In this document: one piece after another, positions 8,073 through 15,520 of the stretch
Position numbering within the stretch: the stretch's first letter is position 1
Layout: each line of letters begins with the position of its first letter
Translations under genes and position numbers: made by a program
NCBI GenBank assembly: GCA_964526565.1
Contig: CAZGMC010000032.1
Span: 1-37,355 of the forward strand
Length of the DNA: 37,355 nt
Reading direction: 5' to 3'
Origin: CAZGMC01 sp964526565
GTDB lineage: Bacteria; Pseudomonadota; Alphaproteobacteria; DSM-16000; Inquilinaceae
Notes under the pieces: generated by a model
Seen by the model: the letters and a program-made list of their open reading frames with translations, nothing else
Told to the model about the DNA's origin: nothing
Databases searched by the model: none

Positions 8073-8464
8073 TGAACGTCATTCAGGAACTCGAACACGA
8101 GCACATCGCCGCACTGACGGCCGAGAAAACGATCCCGGATTTCCGGCCGGGCGACAGCCTGCGCGTCAACGTGAAGGTGGTCGAGGGCAACCGCGAGCGC
8201 ATCCAGGCCTATGAGGGCGTCTGCATCGCCCGCAAGAACGCCGGGATCAACAGCTCGTTCACCGTGCGCAAGATCTCGTACGGCGAGGGCGTGGAGCGCA
8301 TCTTCCCGCTGTACAGCCCGCGCATCGACTCCATTACCGTCGTGCGCCGCGGCCATGTGCGCCGCGCCAAGCTCTACTACCTGCGCAGCCGCCGCGGCAA
8401 GTCGGCCCGCATCAAGGAGAAGCGGGACGTCCGGCCGCCGAAGAAGACCGGCCAGGCCGGCTGA
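8072..8464 (+). CDS. rplS: 50S ribosomal protein L19
   Basis: A large-subunit protein at the 30S-50S interface. The sequence NVIQELEHEHI, FRPGDSLRVNVKVVEGNRER and ERIFPLYSPRI is characteristic. I use the ATG at 8072, overlapping the trmD stop by one base, for a 130-aa protein. An in-frame ATG three codons earlier (8063) is possible, but the aaggaa at 8055-8060 is too close to it. Expression is presumably coupled to trmD. leuC/leuD, which often follow rplS in related genomes, are absent; wecB follows instead after 50 bases. Confidence 0.96.
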   Translation: MNVIQELEHEHIAALTAEKTIPDFRPGDSLRVNVKVVEGNRERIQAYEGVCIARKNAGINSSFTVRKISYGEGVERIFPLYSPRIDSITVVRRGHVRRAKLYYLRSRRGKSARIKEKRDVRPPKKTGQAG

Positions 8465-8514
8465 CCGGCAGCCGCTCCGCCCCGCCAGCCCCCGACACCG
8501 CGACGAGGACGCGC

Positions 8515-9720
8515 ATGGTCGAGACAACCGCCGGACCGCCGGTGATCCTGAGCGTCGTCGGCGCGCGGCCGAACTTCATGAAGATCGCGCCGATCCAGCG
8601 GGCGCTGGCGGCCGAGGCGCGCCTGCGCGGCTGCCTGGTGCACACCGGGCAGCACTACGACGAGGCGATGAGCGACAGCTTCTTCGCCGACCTCGGCATC
8701 GCCCCGCCCGAGGTGAACCTGGCCGTCGGCTCGGCCAGCCATGCCGCGCAGACCGCGGAGATCATGCGCCGCTTCGAGCCGGTGCTGGACGAGGTGCGGC
8801 CAGCCTGCATCGTCGTCGTCGGCGACGTCAACTCGACCCTGGCCGCCGCCCTGGTTGCCGCCAAGAAGGGCGTGCCGGTGGCCCACGTCGAGGCCGGCCT
8901 GCGCAGCTTCGACCGGACCATGCCAGAGGAGGTCAACCGCGTCCTGACCGACCAGCTCTCCGACCTGCTGTTCACCACCGAGCGCGGCGCCCTGGCCAAC
9001 CTGACCCGCGAGGGCATCGACCCGAACAGGGTGCACTTCGTCGGCAACGTCATGATCGACACGCTGCGGGCCAACCTGGGCCGGGCGGTGCCGGCGGCCG
9101 AGACGATCGCCGCCCTGGACGGCGCCGCCCGCCTGCCCGGCGACGGCCGCGGCTATGCCGTGCTGACCCTGCACCGCCCGTCGAACGTCGACGACCCGGC
9201 CGCGCTGCGGGCGCTGATGGCGACGCTGATGGAGGTCGCCCGGCGCCTGCCCATCGTCTTCCCGGCGCATCCCCGCACCCGCGCCCGCATCGCCGAGGCC
9301 GGGCTGGAGCCGGACCTCGCCCGCTCCGCCGTGCTGATGACCGCGCCGGTGCCCTACCTGGCCATGCTCGGCCTGATGGCGGAGGCCAGGGCGGTGCTCA
9401 CCGACAGCGGCGGCATCCAGGAGGAGACGACGGCGCTCGGCGTGCCGTGCTTTACGTTGCGCACCTCGACCGAGCGGCCGATCACCATCGACGAGGGCAC
9501 CAACACCATGGTCGGCACCGACCGGGCCCGCATCCTGGCCGGCATCGACGACCTGCTGGCCACCGGCGGCAAGGCCGGCCGAAGTCCGGATTTGTGGGAC
9601 GGCGAGGCGGCCGGGCGCATCGTCGCAGTGCTGGCCGGGACGTTCGCCGGGGGTTCCGGGGAGGGTTGCGGGGAGGGTTGCGGGGACACAATACCGAACT
9701 CCGAAGGCAGAAACCGGTAG
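8515..9720 (+). CDS. wecB: UDP-N-acetylglucosamine 2-epimerase (non-hydrolysing)
   Basis: Interconverts UDP-GlcNAc and UDP-ManNAc, feeding surface polysaccharide synthesis. Family signatures are VVGARPNFMKIAPI at the N-terminus, HTGQHYDEAMSDSFF, HVEAGLRSFDRTMPEE, TLHRPSNVD and DSGGIQEET. The conserved fold ends near residue 380. The last 25 or so residues (beginning GTFAGGSGEGCGEGCGD) come from a threefold 12-base repeat and the edge of the palindromic cluster that follows, which also supplies the stop codon. The ATG at 8515 gives 401 aa. No other polysaccharide gene is nearby, so its pathway cannot be told from context. Confidence 0.93.
   Translation: MVETTAGPPVILSVVGARPNFMKIAPIQRALAAEARLRGCLVHTGQHYDEAMSDSFFADLGIAPPEVNLAVGSASHAAQTAEIMRRFEPVLDEVRPACIVVVGDVNSTLAAALVAAKKGVPVAHVEAGLRSFDRTMPEEVNRVLTDQLSDLLFTTERGALANLTREGIDPNRVHFVGNVMIDTLRANLGRAVPAAETIAALDGAARLPGDGRGYAVLTLHRPSNVDDPAALRALMATLMEVARRLPIVFPAHPRTRARIAEAGLEPDLARSAVLMTAPVPYLAMLGLMAEARAVLTDSGGIQEETTALGVPCFTLRTSTERPITIDEGTNTMVGTDRARILAGIDDLLATGGKAGRSPDLWDGEAAGRIVAVLAGTFAGGSGEGCGEGCGDTIPNSEGRNR
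9651..9686. repeat. Tandem repeat, 12 bases x 3, in the wecB tail
   Basis: gggttccgggga is followed by two copies of gggttgcgggga. In the wecB frame this reads GSGEGCGEGCG. It runs directly into the ggggacaca motif of the palindromic cluster. Confidence 0.9.
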
Positions 9721-9903
9721 GCTGGGCTGAGCGAAGCAAAGCCCAGCTTCGAGAGTGTCCCGTACTGGGCTTTGCTTGTTCCAGGAACACTGGTTCCAGG
9801 GACATGATACCGAACTTCCTTGCAGGTCTGGAGGCACGCAACGCCATTGATGAATGCGGTGATGTGTCCCCGCGACTCTGTTTCCGCGACTCAATGTGTC
9901 CCC
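9682..9903. mobile_element. REP/MITE-like palindromic cluster downstream of wecB
   Basis: This 222-base stretch is bounded by the inverted 9-mers ggggacaca (9682-9690) and tgtgtcccc (9895-9903, with another copy at 9863-9871). Inside is a three-armed palindrome. Arm 9721-9728 pairs with 9740-9747 (8 bp, loop 11). Arm 9734-9746 pairs with 9765-9777 (13 bp perfect, aagcaaagcccag, loop 18). Because the two pairings share bases, they are mutually exclusive. A 17-base motif ending ataccgaact occurs at 9684-9700 and again at 9800-9816 (15 of 17 identical). The structure fits a non-coding REP-type element of the kind moved by RAYT transposases, one of which is encoded at 25112. It may also stop wecB transcription, though no T-run follows. 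Confidence 0.55.
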
Positions 9904-10067
9904 TGAGACTCGCCCCGAGACTCAGGCTGCCGATCGATTCAGAACTTCATCCCAATGTTACCCACTCTTTCGCCCGATTGCCCTGGCCACGACCGACGGC
10001 GGAATGCCGGACCGCCCTTGCCTCGTGCTATGCTGCCGCCGTTTCTCTCCACAACGTCCGGACATCC

Positions 10068-11246
10068 ATGACGGATACCCTCGACACCCTGGTGATTGGC
10101 GCCGGCGCAGTCGGGCTGGCGGTGGCGCGGCGGCTGGCCCTGGCCGGGCGCGAGGTGGTCGTCGCCGAGGCCGGCGACACCATCGGCGGCGAGACCAGCT
10201 CGCGCAATTCCGAGGTCATCCACGCCGGGCTGTACTACCCGCCGGGCAGCCTCAAGGCGCGGCTGTGCGTTGCCGGGCGGCGCGCGCTGTACCGGTTCCT
10301 GGCGGAGCACGGCGTCGCCCACGCCGCGGTCGGCAAGCTGGTCGTCGCCACCTCGGACGACGAGATCCCGGCGCTGGCCCGCATCCGGGCGACGGCCGAG
10401 GCCAACGGTGTCGAGGGGCTGACCATGCTCGACGGGGCGGCGGCGCGGCGGCTCGAGCCGGCGCTCAACGCCGTCGCCGCCCTGCACTCGCCGGTCACCG
10501 GCATCCTGGACAGCCACGCCTTCATGCTGGCGCTGCAGGGTGAGGCCGAGGCCCGAGGCGCCATGGTCGCCTTCCGCACGCCGGTCACGGCCGGCCGCGT
10601 CACCGACGACGGCATCGTGATCCGCACCGGCGGCGCCGATCCTATGACCGTGACGGCGCGGTGCGTGGTCAACGCCGCCGGGCTGCACGCCCAGACGGTG
10701 GCAGCAGCGATCGACGGCCTGCCGCCCGCGACGGTGCCGCCGCGCCACCTGGCCAAGGGCACCTATTTCGTGCTGGCCGGCCGCGCGCCGTTCCGGCGGC
10801 TGGTCTATCCGGTGCCGCAGCCGGGCGGGCTGGGCGTACACCTGACCCTCGACCTCGGCGGGCAGGCCCGCTTCGGCCCCGACGTGGAGTGGGTCGACGC
10901 CATCGACTACGACCTGGACCCGCGCCGCGCCGACGCCTTCCACGCCGCCGTGCGCCGCTATTGGCCGGACCTGCCCGGTGCCGCGCTGCAGCCGGGCTAC
11001 ACCGGCATCCGGCCGAAGCTGGCCGGGCCCGGCGCGCCGGCGGCCGATTTCATGGTCCAGGGACCGGAGGCGCACGGCGTGCCCGGCCTGGTCAACCTCT
11101 ACGGCATAGAATCGCCCGGCCTGACCTCGGCCCTGGCGCTGGCCGACCTGGTCGCGGCACGGCTCGGCCTGGGCGGACGCGAGCCGCTGCTGGCCGCGAG
11201 CGAGCGCCTGTCCCCTGTCGATGGCACGGTAAGGTGTCCAGTATAG
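10068..11246 (+). CDS. FAD-dependent L-2-hydroxyglutarate dehydrogenase-like protein
   Basis: A DAO-fold flavoprotein of the LhgO/L2HGDH group, which oxidises L-2-hydroxyglutarate to 2-oxoglutarate and passes electrons to the quinone pool. The dinucleotide-binding glycine motif is at the N-terminus (TLVIGAGAVGLAVARRLA). It is followed by the group-specific stretch ETSSRNSEVIHAGLYYP and later by CVVNAAGLHAQ, GTYFVL, YPVPQPGGLGVHLTLDLGGQ and the C-terminal NLYGIESPGLTSALALADLV. The ATG at 10068 gives 392 aa; no good ribosome site precedes it. The gene stands alone between the palindromic cluster and a 340-base gap. Substrate assignment rests on family resemblance only. Confidence 0.85.
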   Translation: MTDTLDTLVIGAGAVGLAVARRLALAGREVVVAEAGDTIGGETSSRNSEVIHAGLYYPPGSLKARLCVAGRRALYRFLAEHGVAHAAVGKLVVATSDDEIPALARIRATAEANGVEGLTMLDGAAARRLEPALNAVAALHSPVTGILDSHAFMLALQGEAEARGAMVAFRTPVTAGRVTDDGIVIRTGGADPMTVTARCVVNAAGLHAQTVAAAIDGLPPATVPPRHLAKGTYFVLAGRAPFRRLVYPVPQPGGLGVHLTLDLGGQARFGPDVEWVDAIDYDLDPRRADAFHAAVRRYWPDLPGAALQPGYTGIRPKLAGPGAPAADFMVQGPEAHGVPGLVNLYGIESPGLTSALALADLVAARLGLGGREPLLAASERLSPVDGTVRCPV

Positions 11247-11491
11247 CCGGCTTTGATCCCTCATCACCGGCCGGTTTCAGCCAGTATTTCTGCAGTGCGG
11301 CAGCAGACATCAAGGACCGACATCCAGACGGGACGCGCACTCTGCCGTGATCGAACCGAACGGACGGTACGCAGAGACCACAAGATCAACAATGACAAGC
11401 GGCAAAATCAGCGCAAGGCTCAGCCGCCATCGGGTCTTCGACCAGATATTGCATCTGCGAAAATTATTCGTGCCGGGCTCCGGCGGGTCCC

Positions 11492-11520
11492 TTGACTGCC
11501 CCGGCCGGCCTGCTTAAATT
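11492..11520 (+). promoter_or_regulatory. Sigma70-type promoter for the DUF1289 gene
   Basis: TTGACT (11492-11497) and TAAATT (11515-11520) are separated by exactly 17 bases. Transcription would start near 11527, about 60 bases before the ATG at 11588. The promoter overlaps the longest possible reading frame (from 11492), which argues for the shorter protein start. Confidence 0.6.
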
Positions 11521-11556
11521 CACAAGGTTGCCCTCGCCCCGTGCGCTCGTGATCCC

Positions 11557-11582
11557 AAGCAAGGTCCGCAAGCAAGGTCCGC
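11557..11582. repeat. Tandem repeat, 13 bases x 2, in a 5' leader
   Basis: aagcaaggtccgc occurs twice in a row, ending five bases before the DUF1289 ATG, so it covers the ribosome-binding region. Confidence 0.85.
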
Positions 11583-11587
11583 AAGCC

Positions 11588-11794
11588 ATGGCTCAACGTT
11601 CGCCCGTCGGCTCCCCGTGCATTGGCGTCTGCGAGCTCGATGCCGAGACCGGCTATTGCCGCGGCTGCCTGCGTACGGTCGACGAGATCATGGCGTGGCC
11701 GACGGCCAGCGACAGTGCCAAACGGGCCGTGCTGAGGCAGATCAAGCCGCGCCGCGCCATGCTGCCGCCGGAGCGCCGGGCGGCGCGCGGCTGA
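11588..11794 (+). CDS. DUF1289 domain protein (small cysteine-rich)
   Basis: A 68-aa protein with the DUF1289 pattern: SPCIGVCELDAETGYCRGC followed by RTVDEIMAW. The four cysteines (CxxxC...CxxC) look like a metal or iron-sulfur site, and family members are widespread in proteobacteria without an assigned function. I start at the ATG at 11588 (MAQRSPVGSPC) because a promoter occupies 11492-11520. It converges with the FAD oxidoreductase gene, whose end is 19 bases away. Confidence 0.85.
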   Translation: MAQRSPVGSPCIGVCELDAETGYCRGCLRTVDEIMAWPTASDSAKRAVLRQIKPRRAMLPPERRAARG

Positions 11795-11813
11795 CGCATC
11801 ACCACAGCCACCC

Positions 11814-13151
11814 TCACAGCATATCGCGCAGCCGCAGCCACGTCGTGGCCAGGACCAGGGCCGGCCGGCGCAGGGCGCGGCCGCCGGGGAACGGCTTGTG
11901 CGGCAGGCGGGTGAACACGTCGAAACGTTCGGCGGTGCCGGCCACCGCCTCGGCCAGCAGCCGCCCGGCGAGCCCGGTCAGGGTCACACCCTGCCCCGAG
12001 AACCCCTGCGCGAACAGGATGTTGGACGCCAGCCGGCCGAAGTGCGGGGCGCGGTTGCGGGTGATGGCGACATGACCGCCCCAGCAGTAGTCAATGCGGG
12101 CGTCGCGCAGGGACGGAAAATAGTGGGTCATGGCCCGCTTCAGGCGATGGGCCGGATCGAACGGCCGCAAGGCCGAATACGAGGCGCCGCCGCCGAACAA
12201 CATCCGCCCGTCGGGCGTCATCCGGTAATAGTTCAGCACCCAGTGCATGTCGGAGACCGCCGCGTTCGACGGCACCAGCGCCCGTGCCCGCTCCGCCCCC
12301 AGCGGCTCGGTGGCGATGATGCTGGTGGCGACCGGCATGACATAGCTGCGCACCGCCCGCTCCGCCTCCGGCGCGATCCGGCCCAGATAGGCGTTGCCGG
12401 CCAGCACCGCGAACCGCGCCCGCACCCGGCCGGCTGCCGTGTGGGCGGTGACGCTGCCGCCGGGCTCAAGCCTCACGACTGCCGAGTCCTCGAACAGCCG
12501 CGCCCCGGCGGCGCGGGCCGCTGCGGCCAGCCCCAGCACATAGTTGAGCGGGTGCAGGTGGCCGCCGCCGGTGTCGTGGAGCGCCCCCAGATAGGCCGGG
12601 CAGGCGACCTGGGCCAGCGTCTCGTCGCGGTCGAGCAGGCGCGCCTCTTCGTAGCCATAACCCTTCAGCTCGGCCAGGTCTTCCTGCAGCTCGGTCAGGT
12701 GGCGCGGCTTCAGCGCCGCCAGCAGATAGCCGCGGGTCAGGTCGCAGGCAATGGCGTGGCGCGCGATCCGGCCGTACAGGATGGCCTTGGCCTCCTCGGC
12801 CATGGCCCACAGGCGGCGCGCCGCATCGGCCCCGGCCAGGCGGGCGAGCAGGACCATGGACGGGCTGTAGCCGGTGGCGATCTGGCCGCCATTGCGCCCC
12901 GAGGCGCCCCAGCCGATGCGCCGCGCCTCCAGCAGCACGGTGTCGTAGCCGCGCTCGGCCAGCTCCAGCGCCGCCGAGACTCCGGTCAGGCCGCCGCCGA
13001 CGACCACCACGTCGCAGCTCTCCTCATCCTGCAGGGCAGGCAGCGGCGGCTGCGGGTGCGCCGTGGCGGCGTACCAGGACGGGGCCCAGGACGGGGCCCA
13101 GGACGGGGCCCGGGACGGGGCCCGGGACGGGGTGTGGCCGGCGCTCGCCAT
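11814..13151 (-). CDS. FAD-dependent oxidoreductase, gamma-glutamylputrescine oxidase (PuuB/OrdL)-like
   Basis: A 445-aa DAO-family flavoprotein. The core begins SWYAATAHPQPPLPAL and then the FAD motif DVVVVGGGLTGVSAALELAE, ASGRNGGQIATGYSP, and a C-terminal WGGHVAITRNRAPHFGRL and FAQGFSGQGVTLTGLAG, all typical of PuuB-type amine/amino-acid oxidases. True substrate is unknown. The first 25 residues are an unusual A/P/S/W-rich extension coded by a 12-base tandem repeat (13081-13128), so a start beyond the repeat cannot be excluded. It is three bases downstream of the aldo/keto reductase gene on the same strand, so they should be co-transcribed. Confidence 0.85.
   Translation of the reverse strand: MASAGHTPSRAPSRAPSWAPSWAPSWYAATAHPQPPLPALQDEESCDVVVVGGGLTGVSAALELAERGYDTVLLEARRIGWGASGRNGGQIATGYSPSMVLLARLAGADAARRLWAMAEEAKAILYGRIARHAIACDLTRGYLLAALKPRHLTELQEDLAELKGYGYEEARLLDRDETLAQVACPAYLGALHDTGGGHLHPLNYVLGLAAAARAAGARLFEDSAVVRLEPGGSVTAHTAAGRVRARFAVLAGNAYLGRIAPEAERAVRSYVMPVATSIIATEPLGAERARALVPSNAAVSDMHWVLNYYRMTPDGRMLFGGGASYSALRPFDPAHRLKRAMTHYFPSLRDARIDYCWGGHVAITRNRAPHFGRLASNILFAQGFSGQGVTLTGLAGRLLAEAVAGTAERFDVFTRLPHKPFPGGRALRRPALVLATTWLRLRDML
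13081..13128. repeat. Tandem repeat, 12 bases x 4, in the N-terminus of the FAD oxidoreductase
   Basis: Two units of ggggcccaggac are followed by two of ggggcccgggac, with partial copies at both ends. Read on the minus strand in frame they code repeated SRAP and SWAP blocks. Confidence 0.9.
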
Positions 13152-13154
13152 GGC

Positions 13155-14173
13155 TCAGGCCGTGCGCGGCTGGCGGCCGGTATAGGGGTAGCGCGGATCG
13201 CTGTAACCGGGCGTCGACGGATGGCCAGACGGTACCAGGGAGTCGATCAGGGCCTCGTCGTCGGGCCCGAACGGGCGGGCCAGCGCGCCCAGGTACTCCT
13301 GCCACTGTTCCAGCGTGCGTTGCCCGGCGATGACGCTGCTGACCAGGCGGTTGTTGAGCACCCACAGCACGGCGAACTGGGCGGGCGTCATGCCGCGCTG
13401 CTCGGCACGGGCCTTGATCGCCTGCGCCATTTCCAGCGATTCACGGCGGAACTCGGTCTCCATCATGCGCTTGTCGCTGCGGCCGGCGCGGGTGTCGGGC
13501 GGGGGCGCGGCGCCGGGGGCATATTTGCCGGTCAGCACGCCGCGGGCGACCGGCGAATAGGGCACGACGCCGATGCCGTAATGGCTGCAGGCCGGCAGGT
13601 AGTCGACTTCCGGCATCCGGTTCATGGCGTTGTAGTAGGGCTGGGCGGCCACCGGCCGCGGCACGCCCAGGCTGTCGNNNNNNNNNNCAGCCGCACCATC
13701 TCGCCGATCTGCCAGCCGAAGAAGTTGGAAAAGCCCCAATGCAACGCCTTGCCCGCGGCGACGATTTCGCCGACCGTGGCGATCACCTCGTCCAGCGGCG
13801 TAAGGCGGTCGTCCAGATGCAGGTACCACAGGTCGACATGGTCGGTCCCCAGGCGGCGCAGGCTGCCGTCGATGGCGCGGCGCAGCCACTTGCGGGCGAG
13901 TCCGCCGGTGTCGGGTGCGTCGCCGATCGGGTTGCCGACCTTGGTGGCGACGATCCAGTGGTCGCGGTCGGGCGCGATCAGCCGGCCGACGATGCGCTCC
14001 GCGTCGCCGGCGTTGTAGCTGTCCGCCGTATCAAGGAAGTTGACCCCGGCGTTGCGCGCCGACGCGACGATGCGCTCCGCGACCGCCATGTCGGTCCGGC
14101 CGCCGAACATCATCGTGCCAAGGCACAGCGGCGTGACGCGCAAACCGCTGCGCCCGAGTTGCCGAAGCTCCAT
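13155..14173 (-). CDS. Aldo/keto reductase (interrupted by an assembly gap)
   Basis: An NADPH-dependent TIM-barrel reductase. The N-terminal part reads MELRQLGRSGLRVTPLCLG, then the catalytic Asp and Tyr in FLDTADSYNAGDAE, Lys in VATKVGNP and His in LWYLHLDD. After a run of ten N (13678-13687) the C-terminal part continues in another frame (SLGVPRPVAAQPYYNAMNR... YSPVARGVLTGKY). The frame change is an artefact of the placeholder: to join RL to DSLGV the true gap must leave a remainder of two on division by three, and two or five bases would suffice by comparison with family spacing. I therefore call one intact gene, starting at 14173. It is the first gene of a pair with the FAD oxidoreductase. 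Confidence 0.88.
13678..13687. other. Assembly gap (10 N) within the aldo/keto reductase
   Basis: Ten N replace sequence inside a conserved domain. The flanks join cleanly at protein level with one or two residues missing, so the number of N is not the real gap size. Confidence 0.9.
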
Positions 14174-14297
14174 GGCCACGCCCCCGCCCCTGTTGTTGCC
14201 GCCACAGGCAATCGCCGCAGCGGTGGCAGGAGTCAACCGGCTTTGCGCCACGGCGCGGTCCCGTCGAAGGCGGTGCGCGCCGGCCACCGCTGGCCGG

Positions 14298-14651
14298 ATG
14301 CGGCCGCCCGCTAGGCAAGCGGTGGCGCGGCGCATGCTCTGCGCGGCGGCCTTGACCGGCGCCATCATCGCCGCCGCGACCGGCCCGGCGCGAAGCGACT
14401 ACGTCCAGTTCGCCACCACGGAAAGCTACCTTGCCGCCACCGAGTCCGTGCGCGATGGCTATATCGCCGGCCTGATCGACGCGCTGTACGCCTTCGAGCT
14501 GGCACCGGCAGGGCTGGACGACTGCGTCTCCGTGATGCGCCTGCGTGAAATTCGGACGTCGTTCGACGGGTGGCTGCGCAACCATCCGGGGGAATGGGCC
14601 TTTTCGTTGCCAAGCAACTTCGTTGCCGCCGTGGACGACCTGTGCCGTTGA
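14298..14651 (+). CDS. Small secreted protein, weakly Rap1a/Tai-like
   Basis: A 117-aa protein with a clear signal peptide: basic start (RPPARQAVARR), hydrophobic core (MLCAAALTGAIIAAA) and a likely cleavage after ARS. The mature part of about 85 residues includes VRDGYIAGLIDALYAF, a cysteine near the middle (DDCVSV), a WLRNHPGEW segment and a final cysteine (DDLCR), which would allow one disulfide. This layout recalls Rap1a/Tai immunity-type periplasmic proteins, but similarity is too slight for a firm assignment and no toxin gene is adjacent. Starts at 14298 and 14334 are both possible; 14298 gives the better n-region. It is divergent from the aldo/keto reductase. Confidence 0.6.
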   Translation: MRPPARQAVARRMLCAAALTGAIIAAATGPARSDYVQFATTESYLAATESVRDGYIAGLIDALYAFELAPAGLDDCVSVMRLREIRTSFDGWLRNHPGEWAFSLPSNFVAAVDDLCR

Positions 14652-14980
14652 CGCCGGTGGTCGTCGAACCGGCGGCCGTTGATCCGACACGGCCCATCCG
14701 AGATCCTGATGCAAGGACGCGGGCCACGCCGCCCGTCGACCCCTGTTGCGCGGTTGCATGATGTCATGCGGGGCCGGCGCGGAAGCGGGGCCCGGGACAT
14801 TGTGACGCAGGTGCGATTGGCCACACGTGACCCGCTCACACAGAGGGCAACCATATTGAAGTGCGCACAACAATGAGAATTTCTTGTTTTTGTCCTTTTC
14901 CAGTGGCAACCAGGGACACGTCAGATGATTGGTCGCGTCTCGTAAAATGCGTACACCCTGTCGGGGTGAATCCACGTTCG

Positions 14981-14996
14981 GGTTTATCGATAAACC
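14981..14996. promoter_or_regulatory. Perfect 16-bp palindrome, possible operator
   Basis: GGTTTATCGATAAACC is fully self-complementary. It lies between further matching arms (cgttc on the left, gaacg on the right), about 525 bases before the XRE regulator. It resembles a dimeric regulator binding site; the cognate protein is unknown. Confidence 0.4.
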
Positions 14997-15150
14997 TTTC
15001 GGGAACGGATCAGCCGAGAAGGAGCTTTAAGGATTACATCCGTGCTGGATCTTGTCACCATCCATGCCGGTATTAAGATTATGCATACGCGTTAACGATG
15101 TTTCGCGTCCGTGCCGCAGGCGGCGCGACCATGGAGAGGAAGATGCCCCT

Positions 15151-15178
15151 TTCACGGGCAATACTATCTATGTTAGAT
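15151..15178 (+). promoter_or_regulatory. Possible promoter upstream of the XRE regulator
   Basis: TTCACG (15151-15156), a 16-base spacer and TTAGAT (15173-15178). This would give a leader of about 335 bases before the regulator gene. Weak on its own. Confidence 0.3.
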
Positions 15179-15520
15179 TCCAGGGTGCGGTTCCTCCCAG
15201 TGAAATGGCTGTCGCGCTCCGGCGCTTCAGAAGCAGACCGTGGCGGAAGCCGTCTGAGCAAAAAATGTTCTCGCACTGGAAAGAAAAGAAGGTTACTACT
15301 TAGACATTAAACTAACGATCCCACCAGAGTCGCCCTGGAGGTCGTACCGCGTCAATGGCTGGTTGCTCGAGTCCGGCATGGAGGATGCCACAAATCGGGG
15401 CAAACCCGACCGCACGCCGTTCCGGAAACGGGGTGGCCGGCCCTACAAGAACGCAATGCAAACTGGCAGAGAACGGCATGGCACTGCGGTCCCCCCGCAA
15501 CCAGCCCGAGGAGTAGAGCC

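Larger units (their letters stand above)
11247..11587. other. Intergenic region before the DUF1289 gene
   Basis: No gene is seen in the first 245 bases. The 3' part contains a good sigma70-type promoter (11492-11520) and a 13-base direct repeat (11557-11582) within the presumed leader of the DUF1289 gene. Confidence 0.5.
14652..15520. other. 869-base region without a convincing gene, AT-richer than its surroundings
   Basis: Only short reading frames without family signatures occur here. From about 14860 to 15320 the base composition is visibly more AT-rich than the rest of the window. It holds a perfect 16-bp palindrome (14981-14996) and a promoter-like pair (15151-15178) pointing toward the XRE regulator. 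The region may be a regulatory leader, a non-coding RNA locus or the scar of an inserted element; the sequence alone does not decide. Confidence 0.5.

Noticed and set aside
11492..11587. Longer N-terminus for the DUF1289 protein from ATG 11492
   Set aside because: The region holds a promoter with exact 17-base spacing and a 13-base repeat; the domain begins after the ATG at 11588.
13155..14173. Aldo/keto reductase as a frameshifted pseudogene
   Set aside because: The frame change coincides exactly with the N placeholder and both halves are fully conserved.
14861..15310. Short open frames (60-80 codons) in the AT-richer gap
   Set aside because: None has a good ribosome site, plausible composition or recognisable motif.
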